Source: Deinococcota bacterium (GTDB lineage Bacteria > Deinococcota > Deinococci > Deinococcales > Trueperaceae). Taken from it: a DNA stretch of 64,000 nt. How positions within the stretch are numbered: the stretch's first letter is position 1; each line of letters starts with the position of its first letter. The notes beneath the pieces were generated by a model. That model was given only the letters and a program-made list of their open reading frames with translations. It made no database searches and was not told the origin of the DNA. Both the position numbers and the translations under genes were made by a program. This document shows positions 28,408 to 36,565 of this stretch, piece by piece. The DNA is taken from the NCBI GenBank assembly GCA_963170125.1, contig CAUJFI010000173.1:17151-81150 (forward strand), in the 5' to 3' direction.

Positions 28408-29438
28408 GGGCAGCGTCCCGGGCGGAAGGGCGCCTTGGCAGCGCCGAACGCGGTGGGGCCGATCTCGCGCGCACGCGCCTGACCTGGGTGCTCGGCCTGG
28501 CGGTCGCGGCCCTCGCCATCGCGGCACCGCACGTCTTCACCAGCATCGCGGCCCGGCACCTCCTCGTGTTGATCGGCATCAACATCGTGCTGGTCGCCAG
28601 CCTCGACCTGCTCATCGGCGGCGCGGGCCTGCTCTCGTTGGGCCACGCCGCCTTCATGGGCGTGGGCGCCTACGCTTCCGCGCTCCTCGTCAAGGCCGGG
28701 CAACCCTTCGCCGTCGGGCTCGGCGCAGGGCTGCTCGCCGGCGCCCTCGCCGGCCTCCTCGTCGGCCTGCCGGCCCTGCGCCTCAAGGGGCACTACTTCT
28801 CGGTGGTCACGTTCATCGTCGGGATCATCATCACCATCTTGATGACGAACCTCGTCGACCTGACACGCGGGCCCATGGGCCTGACTGGGATCCCGTTCGC
28901 GAAGGTCGACCTGTTCGGGTGGCACCACACCTTCAAGACGATCGTGTTCAAGGTCGGCTACTACTACCTGGTCCTCGCGTTCGCCGCGCTCGTGCTCCTC
29001 CTGAGGTGGCGGCTGGGGCGCTCGCGGTTCGGTCGCGCCCTCACGGCGGTCAAGGGCGACGAGAACCTGGCCGAGAGCGTCGGCATCGCCACCTACCGCG
29101 TCAAGCTCACGGCCTTCACCGTCGCGGCGGCGATCGCCGGCCTCGCCGGCTCCCTGTACGCCCATTACACGGCGTTCATCAGCCCGGACTCGTTCACGTT
29201 CGTCCACTCGTTCGACCTCTTCGTCATGAACTTGCTCGGCGGCGCCGGGACGGTCGCCGGGCCCATCATCGGCCCCGTGTTCCTCACGGCGCTCTCCTCG
29301 GGCCTCAAGGGGCTGTCGCCCGCCCTGGCGCACGTCGTGCACGGCACCGTGCTCATCCTGGTGATCGTCGCCCTGCCGACGGGCATCGCGGGCGGCGTCA
29401 AGCGCGCCGCGGAGGCGCTCAGGGGGAGGAGGCGATGA
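28404..29438 (+). CDS. Branched-chain-type ABC permease (LivM-like)
   Basis: Second membrane subunit of the importer. The 344-residue product has about nine hydrophobic segments, with the LivM signatures DLLIGGAGLLSLGHAAFMGVGAYASALL, LPALRLKGHYFSVVTF and the C-terminal cytoplasmic-loop region ALTAVKGDENLAESVGIATYRVKLTAF. GTG 28404 is the likely start since it overlaps the LivH-like stop as GTGA; the longer frame from 27999 reads inside livH. Its stop overlaps the start of the fused ATPase as ATGA, so the three genes are translationally coupled. Confidence 0.9.
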   Translation: MRAASRAEGRLGSAERGGADLARTRLTWVLGLAVAALAIAAPHVFTSIAARHLLVLIGINIVLVASLDLLIGGAGLLSLGHAAFMGVGAYASALLVKAGQPFAVGLGAGLLAGALAGLLVGLPALRLKGHYFSVVTFIVGIIITILMTNLVDLTRGPMGLTGIPFAKVDLFGWHHTFKTIVFKVGYYYLVLAFAALVLLLRWRLGRSRFGRALTAVKGDENLAESVGIATYRVKLTAFTVAAAIAGLAGSLYAHYTAFISPDSFTFVHSFDLFVMNLLGGAGTVAGPIIGPVFLTALSSGLKGLSPALAHVVHGTVLILVIVALPTGIAGGVKRAAEALRGRRR

Positions 29439-30937
29439 GCGGGCGCGAGGTGCTGCAGGTCGAGGAGCTCACGCGCAGCTTCGGCGGCTTCGCCGCCGTC
29501 GCCGACCTCAGCTTTCACGTCGAGGAGGGCGAGATCCTGGGCCTCGTCGGCCCTAACGGCGCAGGGAAGACCACGACCTTCAACGTCGTGACGGGCTTCC
29601 TGAAGCCGTCCGGCGGCAAGGTACGGTTCAGGGGCGAGGACGTCACCGGCCTGGCCCCCCACGCGCTGGCGCGGCGGGGCATGGTGCGGACGTTCCAGCA
29701 CACGCGCGTCTTCAGCGACCTGAGCGTCGCTGACAACATCCGGGTGGCGGGCCACTTGCGAGAACGTGGTGGGATCTGGCGCAGCGTGTTCGGCAGCCCC
29801 GGCAACGAGCGGAGCGCGGTCCAAGGCCGGGTTCGCGAGATCCTGGAGCGCGTCGGCCTCGGTGCGCTGGCGGGGAACCGCGCGGGCAGCCTGGCCTACG
29901 GCGAGCAGCGCATCCTCGAGATCGCGCTCGCGCTGGCGGCCCAGCCGCAGCTCCTGTTGCTCGACGAGCCGTTCGCGGGCATGAACGAGAGCGAGTCGTC
30001 CGCCGCCATGGACCTCATCCACCGCATCCGGGACGACGGCGTGACGGTCCTCGTGATCGACCACCACATGCAGACCATGGCGCGGGGGTGCGACAGGTTA
30101 GTCGTGATGGACCACGGGCTGAAGTTGGCCGAGGGCCGACCGGCGGACGTGGTCAACGAGCCGGCCGTCGTGGAGGCGTACCTCGGTGCCGGCAGCGACG
30201 TGACGGCGCCCGCCACGGTGGCGCAGGCGGAGGCCGTCCTCGACGTCAGCGAGCTGGACGTGCGCTACGACCGCGTGAGGGCGCTGCGTGGCACGAGCCT
30301 GACCGTGCGCCGCGGCGAGATCGTGGCGCTCGTCGGCGCGAACGGGGCGGGGAAGACCACGCTCCTGCGCGCCGTGTCTGGCCTCGTGCCCGTGACCGGG
30401 GGCCGCATCGAGCTCCTCGGCAGGAACCTGGCCGGGGTGAGCCCGGTAGCCAGGGTGCGCGGGGGGCTGGCGCACTGCCCCGAGGGGCGCGAGATCTTCC
30501 CGCGGATGACCGTGCTCGAGAACCTCCTGTTGGGGGCCGCCGACCGCGAGCCGGACGCGTCAGCCTCAGAGCTCGAGCACGTGTTCCGCCTGTTCCCTCG
30601 CCTCGAGGAGCGCACCTCCCAGTTCGCGGGGAGCCTGTCGGGTGGCGAACAGCAGATGCTGGCCATCGGCCGGGCCGTCATGAGCAGGCCCAAGCTCCTG
30701 CTCTTGGACGAGCCGACCCTCGGTCTCTCGCCGCTACTGGCTCGTGAGGTGGCCGAGACGCTCGTGCGCCTGAACGCGGGCGGGCTGAGCGTCCTCCTCG
30801 TGGAGCAGAACGCGGTCTTGGCCCTGGCCATCGCCCACCGCGCCTACGTCATCGAGAACGGGCGCATAGCCCTCGCGGGACCCGCAGCCGAGCTGCGCAA
30901 CGACGAGTCCGTGAAGCGCGTGTACCTGGGCGCGTGA
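29435..30937 (+). CDS. Fused double ABC ATPase (LivG-LivF in one chain)
   Basis: Drives the importer by ATP hydrolysis. The 500-residue protein contains both ATPases normally encoded by livG and livF. The first domain (about 5-245) has Walker A GPNGAGKT at 39-46, the LivG-type FQHTRVF stretch and LLLLDEPFAGMNESE. The second (about 265-500) has Walker A GANGAGKT at 301-308, the LivF-type PEGREIFPRMTVLENLLLG, SLSGGEQQMLAIGRAVMSRPKLLLLDEPTLGLSP and LLVEQN. The first domain's signature motif reads LAYGEQRILEIA, the normal LivG variant. A short linker (about 247-262) joins them with no stop. ATG 29435 overlaps the LivM-like stop as ATGA and follows AGGAGG. The operon ends at the hairpin at 30954-30984. 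Confidence 0.92.
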   Translation: MSGREVLQVEELTRSFGGFAAVADLSFHVEEGEILGLVGPNGAGKTTTFNVVTGFLKPSGGKVRFRGEDVTGLAPHALARRGMVRTFQHTRVFSDLSVADNIRVAGHLRERGGIWRSVFGSPGNERSAVQGRVREILERVGLGALAGNRAGSLAYGEQRILEIALALAAQPQLLLLDEPFAGMNESESSAAMDLIHRIRDDGVTVLVIDHHMQTMARGCDRLVVMDHGLKLAEGRPADVVNEPAVVEAYLGAGSDVTAPATVAQAEAVLDVSELDVRYDRVRALRGTSLTVRRGEIVALVGANGAGKTTLLRAVSGLVPVTGGRIELLGRNLAGVSPVARVRGGLAHCPEGREIFPRMTVLENLLLGAADREPDASASELEHVFRLFPRLEERTSQFAGSLSGGEQQMLAIGRAVMSRPKLLLLDEPTLGLSPLLAREVAETLVRLNAGGLSVLLVEQNAVLALAIAHRAYVIENGRIALAGPAAELRNDESVKRVYLGA

Positions 30938-30953
30938 GGCGGCTGGCGTGAAG

Positions 30954-30984
30954 CGCCCGCCCCGACGTCGCGTCGGGGCGGGCG
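30954..30984. terminator. Bidirectional hairpin between importer operon and GGT
   Basis: Perfect 14-bp stem (30954-30967 with 30971-30984) and a TCG loop, between convergent genes. GC-rich with no T run, so possibly a weak terminator for both sides. Confidence 0.7.
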
Positions 30985-31015
30985 GGCAGGCTCGGAGACG
31001 GAGGCCCTAAGGTCG

Positions 31016-32716
31016 TCAGTACCCCATCGCCGCCCCCTGCGGCCTGCGGCTGTCGTTGGCGCCGTACAGCACGCCGGTGGTCAGGTTCCTGAGGATGGCC
31101 TCGGCCGAGCCCCAGTTGCCACCCTCCTGGATGACGTGGCCCATCGCCTCGAGGAGCGCTCGCGTGTCGGCGGAGAGCGCGAACTTCTCGACGTACAGCA
31201 CGTCGGGCAGCCACTGGTGGTGGATGCGCGGCGCGTCGATGGCTTCCTGCACGTCCATGCCGTGGTCGATGACGTTCATGATCGACTCGAGCGTGATCGT
31301 GATGATGCGCGAGCCGCCCGGGCTGCCTGTCACCATGAAGATGTCGCCGTCCTTGGTTATGACCGTCGGTGACATGGACGACAGCGGCGTCTTGCCGGGC
31401 GCCACCGCGTTGGCCTCGCCCTGCACGAGCCCGTAAGCGTTCGGCACGCCCGGCTTGACGGTGAAGTCGTCGAGCTCGTTGTTGAGGAGGAAGCCCGTGT
31501 CGCCGGCGATCTTCTTGACGCCGAAGCTCAGGTTGAGGGTGTACGTGACTGCCACGGCGTTGCCCTGCGCGTCGACGATGGAGTAGTGGTTCGTGTTCGT
31601 GCCCTCGTGCGGCGGGGTGCCGGGCATCACCTCGCTGGAAGGCGTGGCGCGGTTGCCCACGATCTGGGCGCGGATCTGCGCGGCGTAGTCCTTCGAGAGC
31701 AGCCGCTCGAGCGGGTTCTCGACGAACTCGGGGTCGCCGAGGTACGTGTTGCGGTCGACGTAGGCGTGGCGCATGGCCTCGGTCATGAAGTGCACCGTCT
31801 GCGCGGAGTTGAAGCCCAGGTAGCCGATCGGGTAGCCCTCGAGGATGTTCAGGATCTCGCAGATGATGGTGCCGCCGGAGCTGGGCGGAGGCGAGGAGAT
31901 CACCTGGTAGCCCCGGTAGTTGCACGTGACCGGCTCGTACTCGGCCACCTTGTAGCTCTCGAAGTCCTCCTTGCTCAGGATGCCGCCGTTCGCCTCGCTC
32001 GCGGCCACCACCGCGTCCGCGATCGAGCCCTTGTAGAAGGCGTCCGGCCCGTTGTCTGAGATGAGTTGCAGGGTGTTGGCGAGCTGCGTCTGCACGATGG
32101 TGTCGCCGACCTGATAATGCTCGCCGTCCTTGAGGAAGATGGCCGCCACGTTCTCCGCGGCCCTGAAGGTGCTCAGCGGGACCGTGAGGATGTCGTCGCC
32201 AGGCACGAGTTCGAAGCCGTCGCGTGCCAGCGCGATCGCCGGCGCCATGAGGGCCTCGCGGCTCATCGTGCCGTACTTCTCGCGGGCGTACTCGAGGCCC
32301 ATGACGGTGCCAGGCACGCCGATGCCGAGCCAGGAGTTCGTGCTCGCGCCCGGGATGACGTCGCCGTTCTCGTCGAGGTACATGTCCACGGTGGCGTTGA
32401 GGCTCGCCTTCTCGCGGAAGTTGATGAAGATGTCTTGCCCATCGGCCAGGTGGACGAGCATGAAACCGCCACCGCCGATGTTCCCCGAGCTCGGCAACGT
32501 CACGGCGAGGGCGTAGCCGACCGCCACCGCGGCGTCGACGGCGTTGCCTCCTTGCTGCAAGACGTCGAGCCCGACCTGGCTGGCGAGGTGTTGGGCCGTC
32601 ACGACCATGCCACTACTCGCCTGGACCGGAGCCGGCGACTTGGCCAGGGCCGGCCAGGCCGCGAACGCGATTAGCAGGCCAAGGGTTACCAAGAGACACT
32701 TGGGCCGGTGTTGCAT
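31016..32716 (-). CDS. ggt: Exported gamma-glutamyltransferase
   Basis: Ntn-hydrolase that splits gamma-glutamyl bonds (glutathione and conjugates) outside the inner membrane. The 566-residue precursor starts with a signal peptide (CLLVTLGLLIAFAAWPALA). It then has the family N terminus VVTAQHLASQVGLDVLQQGGNAVDAAVAVGYAL. The self-cleavage and nucleophile Thr is T375 in NTNHYS, and GSPGGSRII forms the gamma-glutamyl pocket. All key parts are present, so it should mature into two chains. ATG 32716 follows GGAAG; the longer frame from 33208 is not part of the protein. It converges on the importer operon but is a separate unit. Confidence 0.93.
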   Translation of the reverse strand: MQHRPKCLLVTLGLLIAFAAWPALAKSPAPVQASSGMVVTAQHLASQVGLDVLQQGGNAVDAAVAVGYALAVTLPSSGNIGGGGFMLVHLADGQDIFINFREKASLNATVDMYLDENGDVIPGASTNSWLGIGVPGTVMGLEYAREKYGTMSREALMAPAIALARDGFELVPGDDILTVPLSTFRAAENVAAIFLKDGEHYQVGDTIVQTQLANTLQLISDNGPDAFYKGSIADAVVAASEANGGILSKEDFESYKVAEYEPVTCNYRGYQVISSPPPSSGGTIICEILNILEGYPIGYLGFNSAQTVHFMTEAMRHAYVDRNTYLGDPEFVENPLERLLSKDYAAQIRAQIVGNRATPSSEVMPGTPPHEGTNTNHYSIVDAQGNAVAVTYTLNLSFGVKKIAGDTGFLLNNELDDFTVKPGVPNAYGLVQGEANAVAPGKTPLSSMSPTVITKDGDIFMVTGSPGGSRIITITLESIMNVIDHGMDVQEAIDAPRIHHQWLPDVLYVEKFALSADTRALLEAMGHVIQEGGNWGSAEAILRNLTTGVLYGANDSRRPQGAAMGY

Positions 32717-32972
32717 GCTGCACCACTTCCCTTCCGAGCTTGGGTACTCACCGTTGAATGTAACGCCTGAAGTCGGAATCGCGTCGGGCAGATGCGCGGA
32801 GGGGTACTCACATGAACCCACCGCGCTAGGTAGGAACCGCGCCTGGTACGGGCCGTGGATAGCTGCTGTCACGCAAGTCCTCGGCGTTGAAGCTGCGGGC
32901 GGCTCCGGCCGGGGAGTGGACGGTCCGGACCCCGCCAGGCACGCGGTTGCTGCGTGCCATGATGGTGCGGAT

Positions 32973-34238
32973 ATGACGCCCGACGACCACGGCGCTACAC
33001 CCGCGCTCAAGAACGGCCCCGGGAACGCGGGCAGCGCGCAGCGGCCGGGCGACGGCAACGAGCTCAACCCCCACCAGCGCCCCGCCACCCCGACCGAGCT
33101 CGCCACCGCCATCCACTCCACTCCGCACAAGATGGTCATGGCGTTCGCGGGTGCCGGGGCGCAGGCGCTCGCCTGGCTCCACGGCGTCGGCGGCTCGAGC
33201 CGCACCATCCTCAGCGCGGTCGACGTCTACAACGAGGAGAGCATGCGCGACTGGGTGGGGTTCATGCCCGCCCGGTTCACGTCGCGCCGCGTCGCGCGCG
33301 CCATGGCGCGGTGCGCCTACCAGCAGGCGCGGCGTTACGCGAAGGCGGCCGACGCCGTGTTCGGCCTCGGCAGCACCGCCACCATCGCGACCGACCGCGC
33401 CAAGCGCGGCGAGCACCGCGTTGCCGCCGCCGTCCAGGACTCGTTCGGCATGACGACGTACTCCCTCACGATCGAGAAGGACGCGCGGGACCGCGCCGGC
33501 GAGGAGGAGCTCGTCTCGCTGCTGCTGCTACGCGTCGCGGCCGAGGCCTGCGGGGTGTTGGCGCGCCCGGAGCTGCCCCTGACGGCCTCGGAGCGCCTCG
33601 AGATCGAGTTCCAGCCGAGTGAGCTGATCGCCGCCGTCGAGCGCGGTGAGCGCGACGCCGCGATCGTCAGGCCGGACGGGTCCGTCGTCGGCCTCCCCCG
33701 GGCCCGCGCGGCGCAACGCCGGGCGGTCCTCTCCGGCGCCTTCAACCCCGCCCACGAGGGCCACCTGGCCTTGGCGCAGGCGGCCAGCGAGCACGTCGGC
33801 CTCCCCCCGCTGTTCGAGCTTCCGCTCGTCAACGCCGAGAAGGCGCCGATCGGGCTCTTCGAGGCGCGCCTCAGGGCGCAGCAGTTCGCCGGTCGCGGGT
33901 CGCTTGCGCTCACCCAGGCCGCCCTCTTCGTCGAGAAGGCGGCGCTCTTCCCCGGCAGCGTTTTCGTCGTCGGCGTCGACACGGCCGAGCGGATCCTCGA
34001 GCCGCGCTTCTACGGGGGGTCCGAGGCCGCCATGCGCTCCGCGCTGGAGGCGATCGGCGCTCACGGCTGCCGGTTCCTCGTGGCGGGGCGGTTGGACGAG
34101 GCCGATGGGTACAAGACGTTGAGGCGCCTCAAGGTGCCGCCGGAGCTCGCGGGCCTCTTCGAGGAGTTGCCGGAGCGGAGCTTCAGGCACGACGTGAGCA
34201 GCAGCGAGATCCGGGCCGGGTGGGCGGGGCGAGCGTAG
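32973..34238 (+). CDS. CinA-like / nucleotidyltransferase fusion protein
   Basis: The 421-residue protein joins two nucleotide-related domains. The N-terminal half (about 25-200) resembles the CinA C-terminal (nicotinamide-nucleotide amidase-like) domain: TPHKMVMAFAGAGAQALAWLHGVGGSSRTILSAVDVYN and later VFGLGSTATIATDRAKRGEHRVAAAVQ. The C-terminal half (about 245-421) is a cytidylyltransferase fold with the HxGH motif in SGAFNPAHEGHLALA and a substrate-recognition ending SSSEIR. Similar two-domain proteins occur in plants and scattered bacteria. The pairing suggests pyridine-nucleotide salvage (deamidation plus adenylylation), but neither activity is proven. ATG 32973 has no clear ribosome site; the frame is open upstream to 32544. 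Confidence 0.8.
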   Translation: MTPDDHGATPALKNGPGNAGSAQRPGDGNELNPHQRPATPTELATAIHSTPHKMVMAFAGAGAQALAWLHGVGGSSRTILSAVDVYNEESMRDWVGFMPARFTSRRVARAMARCAYQQARRYAKAADAVFGLGSTATIATDRAKRGEHRVAAAVQDSFGMTTYSLTIEKDARDRAGEEELVSLLLLRVAAEACGVLARPELPLTASERLEIEFQPSELIAAVERGERDAAIVRPDGSVVGLPRARAAQRRAVLSGAFNPAHEGHLALAQAASEHVGLPPLFELPLVNAEKAPIGLFEARLRAQQFAGRGSLALTQAALFVEKAALFPGSVFVVGVDTAERILEPRFYGGSEAAMRSALEAIGAHGCRFLVAGRLDEADGYKTLRRLKVPPELAGLFEELPERSFRHDVSSSEIRAGWAGRA

Positions 34239-34276
34239 CGTCGGGGCCGGGGTTGCGGGTCAAGGGCGAGCACGTG

Positions 34277-34312
34277 ATTTTAAAGTGACACCTTAAAATA
34301 TCATGATATATT
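34277..34312 (+). promoter_or_regulatory. AT-rich dyad promoter of the DUF4143 ATPase gene
   Basis: GTGACA (34285-34290) and TATATT (34307-34312) are 16 bases apart and the ATG follows 7 bases after the -10 box, with no Shine-Dalgarno, so the message is probably leaderless. An inverted repeat ATTTTAA/TTAAAAT (34277-34299) brackets the -35 box. A 12-base palindrome ATATCATGATAT (34298-34309) overlaps the -10 box, which suggests tight repression. Confidence 0.65.
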
Positions 34313-34319
34313 AAAGCTC

Positions 34320-35465
34320 ATGGTTGTCAGGAAGCTAGATTTACCGCGTGCAGGAACGGAGACGTTCTTCTTATGGGGTCCTCGCCAGACGGGTAAGTCA
34401 ACGCTGCTCAAGCAAGCGTATCCCGACGCGCTCTGGATCGACCTACTCAGATCGGAGGAGTTCAGGCGCTATCTACAGAACCCCGAGCGACTACGTGAAG
34501 AGCTCTCCGCCAAGCAGGTAGACCAGGTCGTGATCGACGAGGTCCAGAAGGTCCCCGCCCTACTGGACGAAGTGCATTGGCTCGTCGAGAACGGCGGTCC
34601 CAACTTCGCGCTCTGCGGCTCGAGCGCGCGGAAGGTGAAGCGCGGCGCCGCCAACCTCCTTGGTGGTAGGGCGGTGCGCTACGAGCTGTGCGGTCTGTCG
34701 GCGGCGGAGATCGGCACGGATCTGGACCTCGACCGGCTTCTGAACCACGGTTACCTCCCGAGGGTGTACCTGTCTGAGCGACCCGGTAGGCTCCTCAACG
34801 CGTACGTCTCCGACTACCTCCGCGAAGAGGTCGTGGCGGAGGCCCTGGTCCGCAACACCGCGATCTTCGGCGAGTTCTTGGCGCTTGCGGCACTCACCGA
34901 CACCGAGCAGGTGAGCTACAGCAACATCGCTCGCGAAGCCGGTATCTCCGGCCCCACCGTGAAGACCTACTTCGAGATCCTGGAAGACACCCTGCTCGGA
35001 CGTTGGCTGCACCCCTACCGCCGCCGCCCGAAGCGTCGGGTATCGGCGAGCTCGAAGTTCTACTTCGCGGACGTCGGAGTCGTGAACCACCTCGCTAGGC
35101 GCGGAACACTCTCGCCACGCTCAGAGTCATACGGCAAGGCCTTCGAGAACTGGGTGCATCACGAGCTCACGGCCTACGCTGCCTACTCGGAGTCGTTCGC
35201 CGACCTCAGCTTCTGGCGCCTGACCACGGGGGTGGAGGTGGACTTCATCGTCAACGACATGGTGCTTGCCGTGGAGGCGAAAGCGACTGCCAAAGTGGCG
35301 GATCATCATCTGCGTGGCCTGCGCGAACTGGCGAAGGACCATGCCGAGGTCCGCCAGCGCGTGGTCGTGAGCCTCGAGACGCGGAGCCGCAAGACCAACG
35401 ACGGGATCCTGATCCTGCCGGCATCGGAGTTCGTGGAGTCCCTCTGGGAAGGCGCTTTCTTCTAG
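34320..35465 (+). CDS. AAA-family ATPase with DUF4143 domain
   Basis: The 381-residue protein has an N-terminal AAA_14-type ATPase (Walker A GPRQTGKST at about 20-28, Walker B VVIDEVQKVP, sensor-like LCGSSARKVKRG) and a C-terminal DUF4143 domain. That second half includes DYLREEVVAEALVRN and the restriction-endonuclease-like VEVDFIVND-VLAVEAKAT (D-ExK pattern), suggesting nuclease ancestry. Genes of this family are common, patchily spread and of unknown role, often seen as selfish or defence-associated. The start is ATG 34320, without Shine-Dalgarno, directly behind an AT-rich operator-promoter. Next to it, convergent, is a VapBC-type pair, so this patch looks accessory. Nothing appears broken. 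Confidence 0.88.
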   Translation: MVVRKLDLPRAGTETFFLWGPRQTGKSTLLKQAYPDALWIDLLRSEEFRRYLQNPERLREELSAKQVDQVVIDEVQKVPALLDEVHWLVENGGPNFALCGSSARKVKRGAANLLGGRAVRYELCGLSAAEIGTDLDLDRLLNHGYLPRVYLSERPGRLLNAYVSDYLREEVVAEALVRNTAIFGEFLALAALTDTEQVSYSNIAREAGISGPTVKTYFEILEDTLLGRWLHPYRRRPKRRVSASSKFYFADVGVVNHLARRGTLSPRSESYGKAFENWVHHELTAYAAYSESFADLSFWRLTTGVEVDFIVNDMVLAVEAKATAKVADHHLRGLRELAKDHAEVRQRVVVSLETRSRKTNDGILILPASEFVESLWEGAFF

Positions 35466-35606
35466 CTGGCTTGCGCCGTGGTGGCGCACCGCCTCGATGC
35501 GATCGCTGAGCGGCTTGGGGCTTGCCGGCAGCAGCGGCAGGTGGCGGCCGCGTGGACGTGGGGGCAAGAGGCGGGCTCTGGGTTCGGCGGCGAGAGCGGG
35601 CAGAAT

Positions 35607-35625
35607 GGGGGTCGACTAGGCCCCC
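35607..35625. terminator. Short hairpin between the ATPase and vapC
   Basis: GGGGGTC (35607-35613) can pair with GGCCCCC (35619-35625), with one G-T pair and a 5-base loop, in the gap between two convergent genes. Weak evidence only. Confidence 0.35.
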
Positions 35626-35631
35626 TCGTGC

Positions 35632-36075
35632 TCAGGGACCGACCAGCCCCGGCGCTTCCCAGTCGAGCTCCGGGAACCGCGCGAAGTCTCCGTCGAAGGT
35701 GACGACCGTAGCGCGGTACTGCAGGGCGATGGCCGCTAGGTGCGCGTCGTTGACCAGGTTCCCACCGCGCCCCGTCGCGCGCAGCAGGGTGCGCATGCGT
35801 CTGGCGTGCGCCGTATCTGGTTCGGGCGTGACGACGTTGGGTCGGCCGAGCCAGGCCTCGACCAAGCCGAGCGCCTGATCGGTCGTGAGCGGGAGCTCGT
35901 ACACGGCCGGGTGCGTGACCAGGCGGACGAAGGCCAACAGGCTGATCCAGGGGAGTAGCACCGTCTCCCGATGTCCGCCGGAGAGGGCGGCGTCGAGCCA
36001 CCCCTTGGCCGCTGCGTGGTTCTCGGCCCGGCTGTCGACGGCGTAGATCAGCACGTTGGCGTCTACCAGCTTCAC
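35632..36075 (-). CDS. PIN-domain toxin, VapC-like
   Basis: PIN-domain ribonuclease, probably cutting an RNA target when freed from its antitoxin. The 147-residue protein has the N-terminal VDANVLIYAVD (first acidic residue D5), a central acidic helix region, NDAHLAAIAL (Asp in the active site) and VVTFDGDFARF (last Asp). These give the expected four-acid PIN site. The start is GTG 36075, overlapping the antitoxin stop as GTGA. It is the second gene of a toxin-antitoxin operon. Confidence 0.87.
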   Translation of the reverse strand: MKLVDANVLIYAVDSRAENHAAAKGWLDAALSGGHRETVLLPWISLLAFVRLVTHPAVYELPLTTDQALGLVEAWLGRPNVVTPEPDTAHARRMRTLLRATGRGGNLVNDAHLAAIALQYRATVVTFDGDFARFPELDWEAPGLVGP

Positions 36076-36326
36076 TTCCGGAGCACCCGCTTTCGTAGCA
36101 GCTCCTCGTCCTCGAGTTCGCCGGCGAGCCGGAGGGCATGCTCGACCGGTACACGAGCCGCCCCCAAGTCGAAGCTCGGAGTGCTGAAGGGCTCGCCGGA
36201 GGCAGGGGGGGCGAAGCCCCGGAGGATGGCTCCGTTGACCGCCTCCTTGAACGAGAGGCCACGCTCGCGCATCGCCTTCTGTATCAGCGCAGCTGCCTCG
36301 GGGGTGAGGGTGACGGTGGTGCGCAT
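36072..36326 (-). CDS. Antitoxin, VapB-like
   Basis: The 84-residue protein starts MRTTVTLTPEAAALIQKAMRERGLSFKEAVNGAILRG, a ribbon-helix-helix DNA-binding pattern. Its C-terminal half (PSFDLGAARVPVEHALRLAGELEDEELLRKRVLRK) is charged and would wrap the toxin. Antitoxins of this type repress their own operon; short inverted repeats lie just upstream (36336-36377). ATG 36326 lacks a clear Shine-Dalgarno. The toxin overlaps it by GTGA. Confidence 0.82.
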   Translation of the reverse strand: MRTTVTLTPEAAALIQKAMRERGLSFKEAVNGAILRGFAPPASGEPFSTPSFDLGAARVPVEHALRLAGELEDEELLRKRVLRK

Positions 36327-36335
36327 GGCTGAATC

Positions 36336-36377
36336 ATTGCATCAATAATAGTGATGATGTGATGTGCACCCCACATC
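36336..36377. promoter_or_regulatory. Candidate operator of the VapBC-like operon
   Basis: Three small inverted repeats lie within 50 bases upstream of the antitoxin: ATTG-CAT-CAAT (36336-36346), ATCA-7-TGAT (36341-36355) and GATGTG-CACCC-CACATC (36361-36377). The stretch is more AT-rich than its surroundings. Autoregulation by the antitoxin is the likely use. Confidence 0.45.
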
Positions 36378-36514
36378 CCCCGGTGCCTGCCCGCCGACGG
36401 GCCGAGACAGCCCGATCCGAGCGACTCCCGTGAATACCAGAGCTTCGGCGAGGACGAAGGAGATGCCGTACCTAGCGCGATTCTTCTCGTCACGCCTTGC
36501 ATCTTCAAGCGGTC

Positions 36515-36524
36515 TGGTATACCA
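36515..36524. promoter_or_regulatory. GntR-type operator palindrome before the aminotransferase operon
   Basis: TGGTATACCA is a perfect 10-base palindrome of the TGGT-N-ACCA kind used by FadR/FCD-type GntR repressors. It includes a TATACC -10-like box preceded by TG, with a TTGCAT (36497-36502) 15 bases upstream as a possible -35 box. An FCD-type GntR gene ends this same operon (44347). Confidence 0.6.
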
Positions 36525-36565
36525 TCTGACCCCATGCAAACCAGTCACCGGTCGGGGAGGTTCGC

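Noticed and set aside
27771..29342. 523-codon minus-strand frame over the permease genes
   Set aside because: Asp/Glu/Arg-rich antisense shadow of membrane proteins; the hydrophobic plus-strand genes are clearly real.
32938..32958. 7-bp hairpin just before the CinA-fusion gene
   Set aside because: Short, no conserved context, no T run; expected by chance in GC-rich DNA.
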